In this document: in pieces, positions 19,800 to 29,626 of the stretch
Numbering within the stretch: the stretch's first letter is position 1
How the letters are laid out: each line of letters starts with the position of its first letter
Source of the DNA: Streptomyces sp. NBC_01750
Lineage (GTDB): Bacteria; Actinomycetota; Actinomycetes; Streptomycetales; Streptomycetaceae
Assembly: GCF_035918095.1 (NCBI RefSeq)
Contig: NZ_CP109137.1
Span: 1,614,001-1,678,000, forward strand
DNA length: 64,000 nucleotides
Direction of reading: 5' to 3'
Position numbers and translations under genes: made by a program
The notes under the pieces: model-generated
What the model was told of the DNA's origin: nothing
Databases searched by the model: none
Seen by the model: the letters and a program-made list of their open reading frames with translations, nothing else

Positions 19800-21569
19800 T
19801 CACGCCTCCTTCGGGTCGGTGGGGACGGAGCCGCGGCGGGAGCGGCGCAGCGGGGGCTTGGCGCCGAGCCGCTTCGGGTCCAGTCCGGACCACGGGTGTC
19901 CGCTCGCGAAGAACTTCTTGCGGGCGAGGAGCGTCATGACGGGCTTGGTGAAGAGGAACACCACGACCACGTCGAGCACGGTGGTCAGACCCAGTGTGAA
20001 CGCGAAGCCCTGGACCTTGCCGACGGTGACGATGAACAGCACCGCGGCGGCGAGGAAGGACACGAAGTCGGAGACCAGGATGGTGCGCCGGGCACGCGGC
20101 CAGGCACGCTCGACGGCCGGCCGGAGCGTACGGCCCTCGCGGATCTCGTCCCGGATACGTTCGAAGTACACGATGAACGAGTCCGCGGTGATACCGATCG
20201 CAACGATCGCACCACACACCGCGGGCAGATTCAGGGCGAAGCCGATGCCGGGGCCGAGCAGAGCCATGATCGTGTACGTCAGGATCGCCGAGACAATGAG
20301 GCTGAGAATCGCGATCAGAGCCAGGCCGCGGTAGTACGCCACCAGGTAGATGATGACCAGCGCGAGGCCGATCGCACCGGCGATGAGGCCGGCCTGCAGC
20401 TGCTCGCCGCCGAGCGCCGCGGTGACGGTCTGGACGCTCTGCTCATGGAAGGAGAGCGGGAGCGCACCGTAGGACAGGATGTTGCCCAGGTCCTGTGCGG
20501 ACTGCTGGGTGAAGCTGCCGGAGATCTCGGCGTTGGCGCTCAGTGTCTGCCGCACCGAGGGCGCCGAGACGACCTCGCCGTCCAGGACGATGGCGAACTG
20601 GTTCATCGGGGGCTGCTGCTGCGACAGCCGGCTCGTGATCTTCTGGAACTTCTTGGAGCCGGCGTCGGTGAAGTCCATCTGCACGATCCACTGACCGGAC
20701 TGCTGGTCGATCGTGGCCTTGGCGTCGTCGACGTCCTTGCCGTTGACCTCGGCCGGGCCCAGCAGGTACTTCTCCCACACGCCTTCGGAGTTCTTGCCAC
20801 AGCCGACAGTCGGATCGGACGGCTTGACGTTCTCGCCGGCCGCGACGCGGGCCGTCTTCTTCGTGCAGTCGAGAGCCAGGAACTGCTTCTGCAACTTCTC
20901 GGTGCCCGCCGCGTCACCGGAGGGGTTCGGCTTCGGCGGCTCGGAAGTCTTGGGCTTGCCGGAGGCCGAGGGGTTCGGCGTCGGAGTCGCGGCCTTCAGG
21001 GCGTCGGTCACCGCGCGGCCCTGCGTGGTCGCAGTGGCCGAGGGCTTGGCGGATGACGGCGGGTTGACCGTCTCCTTGTTGCCCGTGGCCTTGTCCTTGC
21101 CGTCCTTCGCCTTGCCGGACGGCGAGGCGCTCGGGGTGGGCTGCGGAGCGGTGGGGGTCCCGGCGGCGACGGTCAGCACAGGCCGGAAGTAGAGCTGGGC
21201 GGTGGTGCCGACCTGCTCACGGGCCTGCTGAGAGTTCGTCCCCTTGGGGATGTTGACGATGATGTTCTTCGCGCCCTGCGTCTGAACCTCGGCCTCGGAG
21301 ACGCCCAGACCATTGACACGGCGCTCGATGATGCCGACCGCGGTGTTCATGTTGGTCTCGTTGATGGCGTTCTTGTTGCCGACGGTGTTCTTCGCCTCGA
21401 GCGTGATGGTCGTACCGCCCGCCAGGTCGATACCCAGACGCGGGGTGAGCTGACCCGCCCAGAACATTCCGCCTGTGAGCGCGACCATGGCGATCAGAAT
21501 GAAAGCCAGGGCACGCCCCGGCTTGCTCTGAGCCCCCGCGGGCCTTCGGCCCCTATTCGGTGCTGCCAC
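19800..21569 (-). CDS. secD: Protein translocase subunit SecD
   Basis: SecD partners SecF in export. The 589 residues have an N-terminal helix (about 19-38), the conserved LGIDLAGGTTITLEA, P1 and head regions, and five C-terminal helices with the IAIGITADSFIVYFERIRDE motif. Unusually, residues of about 145-235 are a low-complexity insert rich in Pro, Ser, Thr, Lys and Ala (TPTAPQPTPSASPSG and similar) within the external domain; such inserts occur in streptomycete SecD but are absent from the E. coli protein. A hairpin separates it from yajC upstream. Confidence 0.95.
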   Translation of the reverse strand: MAAPNRGRRPAGAQSKPGRALAFILIAMVALTGGMFWAGQLTPRLGIDLAGGTTITLEAKNTVGNKNAINETNMNTAVGIIERRVNGLGVSEAEVQTQGAKNIIVNIPKGTNSQQAREQVGTTAQLYFRPVLTVAAGTPTAPQPTPSASPSGKAKDGKDKATGNKETVNPPSSAKPSATATTQGRAVTDALKAATPTPNPSASGKPKTSEPPKPNPSGDAAGTEKLQKQFLALDCTKKTARVAAGENVKPSDPTVGCGKNSEGVWEKYLLGPAEVNGKDVDDAKATIDQQSGQWIVQMDFTDAGSKKFQKITSRLSQQQPPMNQFAIVLDGEVVSAPSVRQTLSANAEISGSFTQQSAQDLGNILSYGALPLSFHEQSVQTVTAALGGEQLQAGLIAGAIGLALVIIYLVAYYRGLALIAILSLIVSAILTYTIMALLGPGIGFALNLPAVCGAIVAIGITADSFIVYFERIRDEIREGRTLRPAVERAWPRARRTILVSDFVSFLAAAVLFIVTVGKVQGFAFTLGLTTVLDVVVVFLFTKPVMTLLARKKFFASGHPWSGLDPKRLGAKPPLRRSRRGSVPTDPKEA

Positions 21570-21668
21570 CTTCTCGTTTCTCCCTGTCCAACCGTCCCGT
21601 GCCGGGTGTGCGCCGGGGCGGCCACGAAGTGTAGTGGGGACCTGCCCGCGCAGAAGTCAGCACGGCCG

Positions 21669-21706
21669 GGGGACCGCCGGACGCCGGTGGCGCCGCCGCG
21701 GTCCCC
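21669..21706 (-). terminator. Hairpin between yajC and secD
   Basis: GGGGACCGC (21669-21677) / GCGGTCCCC (21698-21706), a 9-bp stem with a foldable 20-nt loop, 8 nt past the yajC stop and 100 nt before the secD start. It may attenuate rather than fully stop transcription. Confidence 0.5.
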
Positions 21707-21714
21707 GATCGTGA

Positions 21715-22254
21715 CTACTTAGCGTCGGTCTCGCCCTCGGCCTTGCCGTCCTTCGGCGTGGCGTCGCCCTTCGGCGCGGTGTCGCCCTTCGGCGCGGTGT
21801 CGCCCTTGGGCCCGGCCTCGTCCTTCGCCTCGGTCTCGTCCGCCTCGGGCTTCTTGCCGAGGTCGATCTTGGCGTCGTCCGGGGAGCCGGAGTCCGTGGC
21901 GTCGGAGTCCGTGGTCCCAGTCAGCGAGGAGGCGTCGTCCGGCACGATCGGGCCGTCGACCTTGAGGTCGCCGTCGCCGTGCACGATGCGGTTGTACTCC
22001 TCGTCGTCGAGGACCGCGCCGATGGCGTTCTTGGCGTAGAAGGCGTGGACGCCGGGGGCCACCTCGAGGAGGACCGTGTCGTCGTGAAGTTCCTTGACGG
22101 TGGCGTACATGCCCCCGATCGTCCGGACACCGGTGCCGGGCTGCATTTCGTTGCGCATCTGCGCAGCCGCCTGCTGCTTCTTCTTGGCGGACCGGGTCAT
22201 CAGGAACATTGCCCCGATGAGCACAATGAAGGGGAGGAGGGTCACGAGACTCAC
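21715..22254 (-). CDS. yajC: Preprotein translocase subunit YajC
   Basis: YajC is the small accessory subunit of SecDF. From GTG 22254 (VSLVTLLPFIVLIGAMFLMT) it has 179 residues: one membrane helix (about 3-19), the RSAKKKQQ segment and the GVRTIGGMYATV beta domain, then an unusually long acidic and Lys-rich tail with a repeated KGDTAP unit (about 145-170). An in-frame GTG at 22275 is possible, but its codons overlap the GAAGGAAG ribosome site used by 22254. Confidence 0.9.
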   Translation of the reverse strand: MSLVTLLPFIVLIGAMFLMTRSAKKKQQAAAQMRNEMQPGTGVRTIGGMYATVKELHDDTVLLEVAPGVHAFYAKNAIGAVLDDEEYNRIVHGDGDLKVDGPIVPDDASSLTGTTDSDATDSGSPDDAKIDLGKKPEADETEAKDEAGPKGDTAPKGDTAPKGDATPKDGKAEGETDAK

Positions 22255-22421
22255 GGGACGGAACTTCCTTCGCACGACCGCGCTGGTGAGGCGGCCTTAT
22301 CTACGGGGGTGGGCACGCCGGCCCTGGAAGGGCGGCATCGGCGGAGTCTAAGCGAGTCCGCATCAATGGAACAACGCCCAGCATCCCACCGTGGTTCCTG
22401 ACCGTGCGAGTATCCGCGCCG

Positions 22422-23501
22422 TCACGTCCCGAACAGCCCCTGTTGTCCGCTTGCACCCGGCGCCTGCTGCGGTGGTACGAGGCCGAGATGCGCCCATGCC
22501 GCAGGGGTGGCCACCCGGCCGCGGGGGGTCCTGGCCAGGAGTCCCTCCCGTACCAGGAAGGGCTCCGCCACCTCCTCGACCGTCTCGCGCTCCTCCCCCA
22601 CGGCCACCGCGAGCGTCGACAGACCCACCGGGCCGCCGCCGAAGAGCCCCAGCAGCGCCTGGAGCACCGCGCGGTCGAGGCGGTCGAGTCCGCGGGCGTC
22701 CACCTCGTACACCCGCAGGGCGGCGGCAGCCACCTCCCGGGTGATCAGGCCGTCCACCTTGACCTGGGCATAGTCACGGACGCGGCGCAGCAGCCGGTTG
22801 GCGATACGGGGCGTGCCGCGCGAGCGGCCCGCGATCTCGGCGGCGCCGTCGGCCTCTATCTCGACATCGAGCAGCTGGGCGGAGCGGTGGATGACCCGCT
22901 CCAGCTCGGCGGGGTCGTAGAACTCCATATGGGCGGTGAAGCCGAAGCGGTCGCGCAGCGGGGGCGGCAGCAGGCCGGCCCGGGTGGTCGCGCCGACCAG
23001 GGTGAAGGGCGGGAGCTCGATCGGGATGGCAGTGGCTCCGGGGCCCTTTCCGACGATCACGTCGACCCTGAAGTCCTCCATGGCCATGTAGAGCAGCTCT
23101 TCGGCCGGCCGCGACATCCGGTGGATCTCGTCGAGGAAGAGAACCTCGCCCTCCTGGAGGGAGGAGAGGATCGCGGCAAGATCGCCGGCGTGCTGGATGG
23201 CGGGGCCCGAGGTGATCCGGATCGGGGCGTTCATCTCGGCCGCGATGATCATGGAGAGGGTGGTCTTGCCCAGGCCGGGAGCGCCGGAGAGCAGGACATG
23301 ATCGGCCGTGGCACCGCGTGCGAGGGCCGCTTTCAGGACAAGGTCCAGCTGCTCGCGGACGCGCTCCTGGCCGACGAACTCGCCCAGCGACTTCGGCCGC
23401 AGCGCCGCCTCCACGGCCTGGTCCTCGCCGTCGGCGGACGCGCCGACGAGCCGCTCGGTCGCGGTGTCGTCGGTCGGCGGTGCGGTGTCGTCCCAGTTCA
23501 C
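22422..23501 (-). CDS. ruvB: Holliday junction branch-migration ATPase RuvB
   Basis: RuvB is the AAA+ motor that drives branch migration with RuvA. The 359 residues show [15 protein letters not shown], Walker [11 protein letters not shown], Walker [10 protein letters not shown], sensor GATTRAG, arginine-finger area RDRFGF, and the winged-helix C-terminus. It follows ruvA by 19 bp in the conserved ruvC-ruvA-ruvB order and precedes yajC. Confidence 0.97.
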   Translation of the reverse strand: MNWDDTAPPTDDTATERLVGASADGEDQAVEAALRPKSLGEFVGQERVREQLDLVLKAALARGATADHVLLSGAPGLGKTTLSMIIAAEMNAPIRITSGPAIQHAGDLAAILSSLQEGEVLFLDEIHRMSRPAEELLYMAMEDFRVDVIVGKGPGATAIPIELPPFTLVGATTRAGLLPPPLRDRFGFTAHMEFYDPAELERVIHRSAQLLDVEIEADGAAEIAGRSRGTPRIANRLLRRVRDYAQVKVDGLITREVAAAALRVYEVDARGLDRLDRAVLQALLGLFGGGPVGLSTLAVAVGEERETVEEVAEPFLVREGLLARTPRGRVATPAAWAHLGLVPPQQAPGASGQQGLFGT

Positions 23502-23520
23502 AGTGGTAGGCCTCGTGGGG

Positions 23521-24153
23521 TCAGCGGGTGCGGTTCAGGGTCTGGAGGGCGGCCTTCAGCAGCTGGCCGACCTGGGGTGTGCCGCCTGCGGCGGCGGCGG
23601 CCTCGGCCTGCGGCGTGACCGCGGCGACCGCCTCGTCGGCGTCCCGGGTCGCGTATCCGAGGCCGATCAGCGCACCGTGCAGTTGGTCGCGCCAGGCCAT
23701 CGGGGCCGCTGCGGCGGTGGCGACGCCCTGCCTGCCGATATGCGCGCCGACCGGCTCGCCGAGGCGGTCCTTCAGCTCGAGCAGCAGTTTCTGGGCACCC
23801 TTCTTGCCGATGCCCGGGACGGCGATGAGCGCCTTCTCGTCGCCGGTCGCGACAGCGATGCGCAGGACGTCGGGAGTGTGCACCGCGAGCATCGCCTGGG
23901 CCAGTCGTGGGCCGACGCCGCTCGCGGTCTGCAGCAGCTCGAAAATCTGGCGCTCGTCGTCATCGACGAAGCCGTAGAGCGTGAGCGAGTCCTCCCGTAC
24001 GACGAGGGAGGTGGCGAGCTTCGCCTCCGTGCCGATGCGCAGCTCGGAGAGTGTGTTTGGCGTGCACTGGACTGCCATGCCGATGCCGCCGACCTCGATG
24101 ACCGCGGTGGTGGGGGCGAGGGCGGCGACCGGGCCGCTCACAAAGGCGATCAT
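23521..24153 (-). CDS. ruvA: Holliday junction DNA-binding protein RuvA
   Basis: RuvA tetramers bind four-way junctions. The 210 residues show the OB-fold start [12 protein letters not shown], the helix-hairpin-helix pair ([28 protein letters not shown]), and a C-terminal helical domain III that contacts RuvB. An Ala-rich stretch joins domains II and III. Its ATG overlaps the ruvC TGA by 4 nt (ATGA). Confidence 0.95.
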   Translation of the reverse strand: MIAFVSGPVAALAPTTAVIEVGGIGMAVQCTPNTLSELRIGTEAKLATSLVVREDSLTLYGFVDDDERQIFELLQTASGVGPRLAQAMLAVHTPDVLRIAVATGDEKALIAVPGIGKKGAQKLLLELKDRLGEPVGAHIGRQGVATAAAAPMAWRDQLHGALIGLGYATRDADEAVAAVTPQAEAAAAAGGTPQVGQLLKAALQTLNRTR

Positions 24154-24680
24154 GCGGTACGGCCTTTCGATGCGTGCAGAGCGACGGCTTGCTGGAGGCG
24201 ATTCTGCGCGGGTCCGCGCCAGATGTGGCAGATGGCGAGGGCGAGAGCGTCGGCGGCGTCGGCGGGCCTGGGCGGGGCGTCGAGCCGCAGCAGCCGCGTC
24301 ACCATCGCTCCGACCTGCGCCTTGTCGGCCCGGCCACTGCCGGTGACGGCCGCCTTGACCTCACTGGGCGTGTGCAGGGCGACGGGGATGCCCCGGCGGG
24401 CGGCACAGAGCATGGCGATCGCGCTGGCCTGTGCGGTGCCCATGACCGTACGGACATTGTGCTGGCTGAACACCCGCTCGACGGCCACGAATTCGGGCCG
24501 GTGCTGGTCCAGCCACTGCTCGATGCCCTGCTCGATGGCGACCAGTCGGCTGCCGAGCTCCGCGTCCGCGGGCGTACGCACGACTCCGACACCGAGCATC
24601 GTCAGGGGGCGGCCCGCGACGCCTTCGACCACGCCGATGCCGCACCGGGTCAGTCCCGGGTCCACGCCCAGTACGCGCAC
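24150..24680 (-). CDS. ruvC: Holliday junction resolvase RuvC
   Basis: RuvC cleaves Holliday junctions symmetrically. From GTG 24680 ([16 protein letters not shown]) it has 176 residues with the first catalytic aspartate in VDPG, the glutamate in VAVERVF, and distal acidic residues in [12 protein letters not shown]. The GTG has GGGAGG at good spacing; the ATG at 24707 would add nine residues not typical of the family. Confidence 0.94.
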   Translation of the reverse strand: MRVLGVDPGLTRCGIGVVEGVAGRPLTMLGVGVVRTPADAELGSRLVAIEQGIEQWLDQHRPEFVAVERVFSQHNVRTVMGTAQASAIAMLCAARRGIPVALHTPSEVKAAVTGSGRADKAQVGAMVTRLLRLDAPPRPADAADALALAICHIWRGPAQNRLQQAVALHASKGRTA

Positions 24681-24758
24681 GCCGCCCCTCCCGTCGTTTT
24701 CGACCATGTGTTCCTGCGTTGTTGCAGGCTATCCGCTCGTACTGACAACGGGCCGACG

Positions 24759-24804
24759 ACGCGGACGGGCCGACAGGGGTGTGTCCCTGTCGGCCCGTCC
24801 GCGT
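24759..24804 (-). terminator. yebC terminator hairpin
   Basis: A perfect 20-bp stem, 24759-24778 with 24785-24804, around a 6-nt GTGTGT loop, 20 nt past the yebC stop. One of the strongest hairpins in the window. Confidence 0.85.
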
Positions 24805-24823
24805 ATGCCCAGTTGAGCGTCCG

Positions 24824-25576
24824 TCAGGCGTCGACCTTCTCCATGACCTCGTCCGAGACATCGAAGTTGGCGAAGACGTTCTGCACGTCGTCGCTGTCCT
24901 CGAGCGCGTCGATCAGCTTGAAGATCTTGCGTGCGCCCTCTTCGTCGAGCTCGACCTGCATGGTCGGCAGGAAGTTGGCCTCGGCGGAGTCGTAGTCGAT
25001 GCCCGCCGCCTGGAGCGCGGTGCGGACCGCGACCATGTCGGTGGCCTCGCTGACGACCTCGTACGACTCACCGAGGTCGTTGACCTCTTCGGCGCCGGCG
25101 TCCAGGACCGCGCCCAGGACGTCGTCCTCGCTCAGCTCACCCTTGGGGACGATCACAACGCCCTTGCGGTTGAAGAGGTACGAGACGGAGCCCGGGTCGG
25201 CCATCGAGCCGCCGTTGCGCGTCATCGCGACACGTACGTCGGAGGCGGCGCGGTTGCGGTTGTCGGTGAGGCACTCGATGAGCACCGCGACGCCGTTCGG
25301 GCCGTAACCCTCGTACATGATCGTCTGGTAGTCGACGCCGCCCGCTTCGAGACCGCCGCCGCGCTTGACGGCCGAGTCGATGTTCTTGTTGGGGACGGAG
25401 CTCTTCTTCGCCTTCTGAATGGCGTCGACGAGCGTCGGGTTGCCCTCGGGGTCGACGCCGCCGGTGCGGGCAGCGACCTCGATGTTCTTGATCAGCTTCG
25501 CGAAGAGCTTGCCGCGCTTGGCGTCAATCACGGCCTTCTTGTGCTTCGTCGTAGCCCATTTAGAGTGGCCGGACAT
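24824..25576 (-). CDS. YebC/PmpR family regulator
   Basis: A 250-residue YebC-type protein (start [15 protein letters not shown]). Family members act as DNA-binding regulators, and some (YebC2/TACO1) help ribosomes through proline-rich stretches; sequence alone does not separate these. It shows the three-domain layout, with [18 protein letters not shown] in the middle domain. It lies directly upstream of ruvC, the common arrangement, but its own strong terminator lies between them. Confidence 0.93.
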   Translation of the reverse strand: MSGHSKWATTKHKKAVIDAKRGKLFAKLIKNIEVAARTGGVDPEGNPTLVDAIQKAKKSSVPNKNIDSAVKRGGGLEAGGVDYQTIMYEGYGPNGVAVLIECLTDNRNRAASDVRVAMTRNGGSMADPGSVSYLFNRKGVVIVPKGELSEDDVLGAVLDAGAEEVNDLGESYEVVSEATDMVAVRTALQAAGIDYDSAEANFLPTMQVELDEEGARKIFKLIDALEDSDDVQNVFANFDVSDEVMEKVDA

Positions 25577-25684
25577 CTGCCTGTCTCCTTCGCGTAACCA
25601 ATTTCTGAACGAACCCCAGAGATCCTACCGGGATCGGCCCGCCCGTCTCCCGACCACCACCAGCCGGAGCGCTGAAGCGGGCAC

Positions 25685-26278
25685 CTACCGGATTGCCGCG
25701 CGCACCATGTCGACGAACAGGGCGTGCACCCGGTGGTCGCCCGTCAGTTCGGGGTGGAAGGACGTGGCCAGGACATTGCCCTGCCGTACGGCGACAATGT
25801 GTCCGCCGTGCTCGGCGAGCACCTCGACCTCGGCCCCGACCGACTCGACCCACGGGGCGCGGATGAAGACTCCCTCGACCGGGCCGTCGTCCACGCCCGC
25901 GACCTCGACGGCCGCCTCGAAGGACTCGTTCTGGCGCCCGAAGGCATTGCGGCGGACGATCATGTCGATGCCGCCGAGCGTCTCCTGGCCCGAACGCGGG
26001 TCGAGGATCTTGTCGGCAACCATGATCAGGCCGGCGCAGGTGCCGTAAACGGGCAGCCCCGCCGCGATCCGTTCACGCAGCGGCTCGAGCATGCCGAACA
26101 GCACCGCGAGCTTGGACATCGTGGTTGATTCGCCGCCGGGGACGACAAGGCCGTCGACCTCGGCGAGCTCCTCGGGGCGCCGGACCGGCCTGGCCACGGC
26201 ATCCGCCGCGGCCAGGGCGATCAGGTGCTCCCGTACGTCACCCTGGAGAGCCAGGACACCGATCACGGGAGTGGTCAT
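25685..26278 (-). CDS. pdxT: Pyridoxal 5'-phosphate synthase glutaminase subunit PdxT
   Basis: PdxT releases ammonia from glutamine for PdxS. The 197 residues show [12 protein letters not shown], the oxyanion GGEST, the nucleophile cysteine in YGTCAGLI, and the His-Glu pair in SFHPELTGD. Its ATG shares one base with the pdxS TAA stop (TAATG), so the two are coupled. Confidence 0.96.
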   Translation of the reverse strand: MTTPVIGVLALQGDVREHLIALAAADAVARPVRRPEELAEVDGLVVPGGESTTMSKLAVLFGMLEPLRERIAAGLPVYGTCAGLIMVADKILDPRSGQETLGGIDMIVRRNAFGRQNESFEAAVEVAGVDDGPVEGVFIRAPWVESVGAEVEVLAEHGGHIVAVRQGNVLATSFHPELTGDHRVHALFVDMVRAAIR

Positions 26279-27192
26279 TACCAGCCCCGGTTCGCGTAGC
26301 GCTCGGTCTCGGGGAGGGTGTCGCAGTTGATACCGACCATGGCCTCGCCGAGGTTGCGGGAGGCGTCCGCGATGATCTTCGGGTCGTCGTAGAAGGTGGT
26401 GGCCTTCACGATGGCGGCGGCGCGCTTGGCGGGGTCGCCCGACTTGAAGATGCCGGAGCCGACGAAGACACCCTCGGCACCGAGCTGGCGCATCAGCGCG
26501 GCGTCGGCGGGGGTGGCCACACCACCGGCGGAGAAGAGGACCACCGGCAGCTTGCCCAGCTCGGAGACCTCCTTGACCAGCTCGTACGGGGCGCGCAGCT
26601 CCTTGGCCGCGGCGTACAGCTCGTTGTTGTCGTAGCCGCGCAGCCGGGCGATCTCGTTCTTGATCTGGCGCAGGTGACGGACGGCCTCGACGACATTGCC
26701 GGTACCGGCCTCGCCCTTGGAGCGGATCATGGCCGCGCCCTCGGCGATCCGGCGCAGGGCCTCACCCAGGTTGGTGGCGCCGCAGACGAACGGGGTGGTG
26801 AAGGCGAACTTGTCGGAGTGGTTCACCTCGTCGGCCGGGGTCAGCACCTCGGACTCGTCGATGTAGTCCACGCCGAGGGACTGCAGCACCTGGGCCTCGA
26901 CGAAGTGACCGATCCGGGACTTGGCCATGACCGGGATCGAGACCGCGTCGATGATCTCTTCGATCATGTTCGGGTCGGACATCCGGGCCACGCCGCCGTC
27001 CTTGCGGATGTCGGCGGGAACCCGCTCCAGGGCCATGACGGCGACCGCGCCCGCGTCCTCGGCTATCTTCGCCTGCTCGGCGTTGACCACGTCCATGATC
27101 ACGCCGCCCTTGAGCTGCTCGGCCATACCGCGCTTCACGCGCGCGGTGCCGGTCTCGGGGGCCTGCGGGGTGGTGGGGAGGGTGCTGGACAC
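26278..27192 (-). CDS. pdxS: Pyridoxal 5'-phosphate synthase subunit PdxS
   Basis: PdxS builds PLP from ribose 5-phosphate, glyceraldehyde 3-phosphate and ammonia. The 304 residues carry [17 protein letters not shown], the Schiff-base lysine in [10 protein letters not shown], and the phosphate-binding [12 protein letters not shown] and [12 protein letters not shown] start at 27192 with GAGG upstream. Two 17-bp direct repeats lie about 52-85 nt upstream and may be an operator. Confidence 0.96.
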   Translation of the reverse strand: MSSTLPTTPQAPETGTARVKRGMAEQLKGGVIMDVVNAEQAKIAEDAGAVAVMALERVPADIRKDGGVARMSDPNMIEEIIDAVSIPVMAKSRIGHFVEAQVLQSLGVDYIDESEVLTPADEVNHSDKFAFTTPFVCGATNLGEALRRIAEGAAMIRSKGEAGTGNVVEAVRHLRQIKNEIARLRGYDNNELYAAAKELRAPYELVKEVSELGKLPVVLFSAGGVATPADAALMRQLGAEGVFVGSGIFKSGDPAKRAAAIVKATTFYDDPKIIADASRNLGEAMVGINCDTLPETERYANRGW

Positions 27193-27243
27193 GGAGGGAC
27201 CTCACTCGGTGAAAGAAGGCTGATGCCCCACAGATGCAACCCC

Positions 27244-27277
27244 CAAGGGCCAGTCCACAGCAAGGGCCAATGCACAG
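27244..27277 (-). repeat. Two 17-bp direct repeats upstream of pdxS (operator candidate)
   Basis: CAAGGGCCAGTCCACAG (27244-27260) and CAAGGGCCAATGCACAG (27261-27277) are head-to-tail with two mismatches. Spacing and position suit a regulator such as a MocR-type PdxR; binding is inferred only. Confidence 0.5.
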
Positions 27278-27291
27278 CCGGTGGATCGTTT

Positions 27292-27327
27292 TGGAATCGA
27301 AGGTGCCGCTGGAATCGAAGGTGCCGC
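27292..27327. repeat. Two perfect 18-bp tandem repeats
   Basis: TGGAATCGAAGGTGCCGC occurs twice head-to-tail, immediately past the stop of the LemA-like gene. No hairpin or coding role is evident. Confidence 0.7.
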
Positions 27328-27329
27328 GG

Positions 27330-27875
27330 TCAGGTGCCCGGGCGATCGGCAAGCGCGACGGGCGGCTCGTCATCCATCTCGAAGGCCAGCGGAAACGGCG
27401 CGTGTCCGGCCAGCCGGAACCAGCGGACCTTGCGGTGGCGGCGCAGAGCCCGTGCCGCGCGCACCGCGTCGTTGTGGAACCGCCGCGCCATCGGGACCCG
27501 GCGTACGGCTTGCGCGAGCTCGCCGGCCGCTTCCTCGCCGCCGGGCACTTCGCGCACCGCTTCGACCTGCGCCACCTCCCCGAAGACGGCCCGCAGCGCC
27601 GCGCTGAGCTCGCTCTCCGCGACCTCGCGCTGCTCCTCCTCAGCCTGCCGGGCCGCGTGTGCGGCCTCGTACAGCACGATCGAGGCGGCCGGATCGAGCA
27701 CGCCGGAGGTGGCCAGTTCCTGGGTGACCGAGGCCCGGCGCAGGAGTTGGGCGTCGAGCGCGGCGCGGGCGGCGTCAATACGGGTGTGCAGCCGGTCGAG
27801 CCGCCCGGCGGTCCAGCTCAGATACAGGCCGATCGCGACAAGGGCGACGACGATCCAGATGAGGGTTTCGGTCAC
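27330..27875 (-). CDS. LemA-like membrane protein
   Basis: A 181-residue protein with an N-terminal membrane helix (about 3-20, ETLIWIVVALVAIGLYLSW) and long helices. The segments GRLDRLHTRIDAARAALDAQLLRR (about 23-46) and ARRFHNDAVRA...LAFEMDDEPP match the layout of LemA proteins (first helix with a D.QL.RR core, and the C-terminal YN.AV..FP...F.. region). The GTG at 27875 gives the expected short N-terminus; the frame is open upstream but without family-like sequence. Role unknown. It sits between pdxS and pimA. Confidence 0.7.
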   Translation of the reverse strand: MTETLIWIVVALVAIGLYLSWTAGRLDRLHTRIDAARAALDAQLLRRASVTQELATSGVLDPAASIVLYEAAHAARQAEEEQREVAESELSAALRAVFGEVAQVEAVREVPGGEEAAGELAQAVRRVPMARRFHNDAVRAARALRRHRKVRWFRLAGHAPFPLAFEMDDEPPVALADRPGT

Positions 27876-28462
27876 GGGCGGCAAGGCTACCGGTGGTGGC
27901 GGGGGAGGTTTTGGCCCCCCACCCGCCCCTTCCCGAAACTGGGGGCTGCGCCCCCGGACCCCCGAAGCGGCAGCTTCGCGCCGCAGAGCAAGGCTCGGGT
28001 CGCGAGGCCGCGGCTCCGCCCGCAGACCGGACGAGCGGCACGGACCCCGTTCCGGACGCGCCGGCCCGCCCCCGGACCGCCGACTGCACCCCGCAGACCA
28101 GATGCTCCGACACCCGTCCCCGCAGGACACACGGATCCCGTTCGACGCTCGGCCCCGCCCCCGGACCGACAGCCTCGGCCCGCACACCACGCCCGCCACG
28201 GCACCGCTCCCCGGCAGGGGACGCGCAGGGGTTGTGTTCTGGACGTAAAGCGTCGCAACTCGCGCGAAGCGCGGTGAGGAAAGCAGTCCAGGACACGAGC
28301 CCCGAAGCGGCCCACACCCGCGCCCCGGCGGACCGGGCTGCCCCAGCGACCAAAGACCCGCACCCCGAAAGGGAACCGGGCTGGCCCCGGCGGCCCACAC
28401 CCGCGCCCCGGCGGACCGGGCCGCCCCGGCGACCAACGACCCGCACCCCGAAAAGGGCCCCC
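27876..28462. other. 587-bp intergenic region, GC-rich, no gene seen
   Basis: No frame shows a plausible protein. It contains a small hairpin GGGGGC (27941-27946) / GCCCCC (27950-27955) and a duplicated block near its right end. It probably holds the pimA terminator and the LemA-like gene's promoter. Confidence 0.55.
28309..28457. repeat. Direct duplication of a 65-66-bp block, 83-bp period
   Basis: 28309-28373 and 28392-28457 are near-identical (a few substitutions, one A inserted), both starting GGCCCACACCCG and ending in an A-run plus GGG. They abut the pimA stop. Confidence 0.7.
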
Positions 28463-29626
28463 TCAGTCCCGCGCCAGCCCGAATCGCGACCGCAGGCCCG
28501 GCGTGCGCTCGTCCGCCGCCACCGACGCCGCGCCGTCCGTCACCGTCTCGTACACCGCCAGGATGTCCGCCCCGACCGTCGACCAGTCGAAACGCCGCAC
28601 ATGCGCACTGCCCCGCTCCCGCAGCTCCGCCCGCCGCTCCGGGTCCCGCAGCAGCCGTACCGCCGCGTCCGCCAGCGCCTGTGCGTCCTCGTTCGCGAAG
28701 AGCTCGCCCGCCGCACCCTGGTCCAGCACCTGCGCGAACGCGTCCAGGTCGCTCGCCAGCACCGGCGCGCCCGCCGACATCGCCTCGACCAGGATGATGC
28801 CGAAGCTCTCGCCGCCCGTGTTGGGCGCGACATACACGTCGACGCTGTGCAACAGCCGCGCCTTGTCCTCGTCGCTGACCATGCCGAGGAACTCGACGCG
28901 CGAGCGCATTTCCTTCGGGAGTGCCGCGACCGCCTCCTCCTCGTCGCCCCGGCCCGCCACCAGCAATCGGGTCTCCGGGCATTCCGCGAGGATCTTCGGC
29001 AGCGCCTTCATCAGCACCGGCAGGCCCTTTCGGGGCTCGTCGATGCGCCCTATGAAGCCGATCGTGCCGCCCTGCCACTCCGCCTTCGGCTCGGCCTTGT
29101 CGAAGAAGCCGACGTCGACGCCGTTCGGGATGACGACCGCGTCCCCGCCCAGATGCTCGACCAGCGTCCGGCGGGCGTACTCGCTGACCGCGATCCGGGC
29201 GCTGATCTTCTCGAGCGCCGGCTGGAGGATCGGGTAGGCCGCGATCATGGCGCGCGAGCGCGGATTGGAGGTGTGGAACGTCGCGACGATCGGCCCCTGC
29301 GCCGCCCAGCAGCTCAGCAGCCCCAGCGACGGCGAGGCAGGCTCATGGATGTGGATGACGTCGAAGGTGCCGTCGTGCAGCCAGCGCCGTACCCGGGCGG
29401 CCGACAGGAAGCCGAAGTTCAGCCGGGCCACCGAGCCGTTGTACGGGACGGGTACGGCCCGGCCCGCCGAGACGACGTACGGCGGCAGCGGCGTCTCGTC
29501 GTCCGCCGGCGCCAGTACCGACACCTCGTGGCCGAGCCGGATCAGATGCTCTGCCAGATCCCTGATATGGAATTGGACGCCGCCCGGTACGTCCCAGGAG
29601 TACGGGCAGACGATGCCGATCTTCAC
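28463..29626 (-). CDS. pimA: Phosphatidyl-myo-inositol mannosyltransferase PimA
   Basis: PimA adds the first mannose from GDP-mannose to phosphatidylinositol on the inner face of the membrane. From GTG 29626 (VKIGIVCPYSWDVPGGVQ) it has 387 residues in a GT-B fold: the N-terminal PGGVQFHI loop, IHEPASPS, and the C-terminal donor site with GRIDEPRKGLP and the EX7E segment GGESFGIILVEAM. It overlaps the acyltransferase gene by 4 nt. The pgsA-acyltransferase-pimA order matches the mycobacterial PIM locus. Confidence 0.93.
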   Translation of the reverse strand: MKIGIVCPYSWDVPGGVQFHIRDLAEHLIRLGHEVSVLAPADDETPLPPYVVSAGRAVPVPYNGSVARLNFGFLSAARVRRWLHDGTFDVIHIHEPASPSLGLLSCWAAQGPIVATFHTSNPRSRAMIAAYPILQPALEKISARIAVSEYARRTLVEHLGGDAVVIPNGVDVGFFDKAEPKAEWQGGTIGFIGRIDEPRKGLPVLMKALPKILAECPETRLLVAGRGDEEEAVAALPKEMRSRVEFLGMVSDEDKARLLHSVDVYVAPNTGGESFGIILVEAMSAGAPVLASDLDAFAQVLDQGAAGELFANEDAQALADAAVRLLRDPERRAELRERGSAHVRRFDWSTVGADILAVYETVTDGAASVAADERTPGLRSRFGLARD

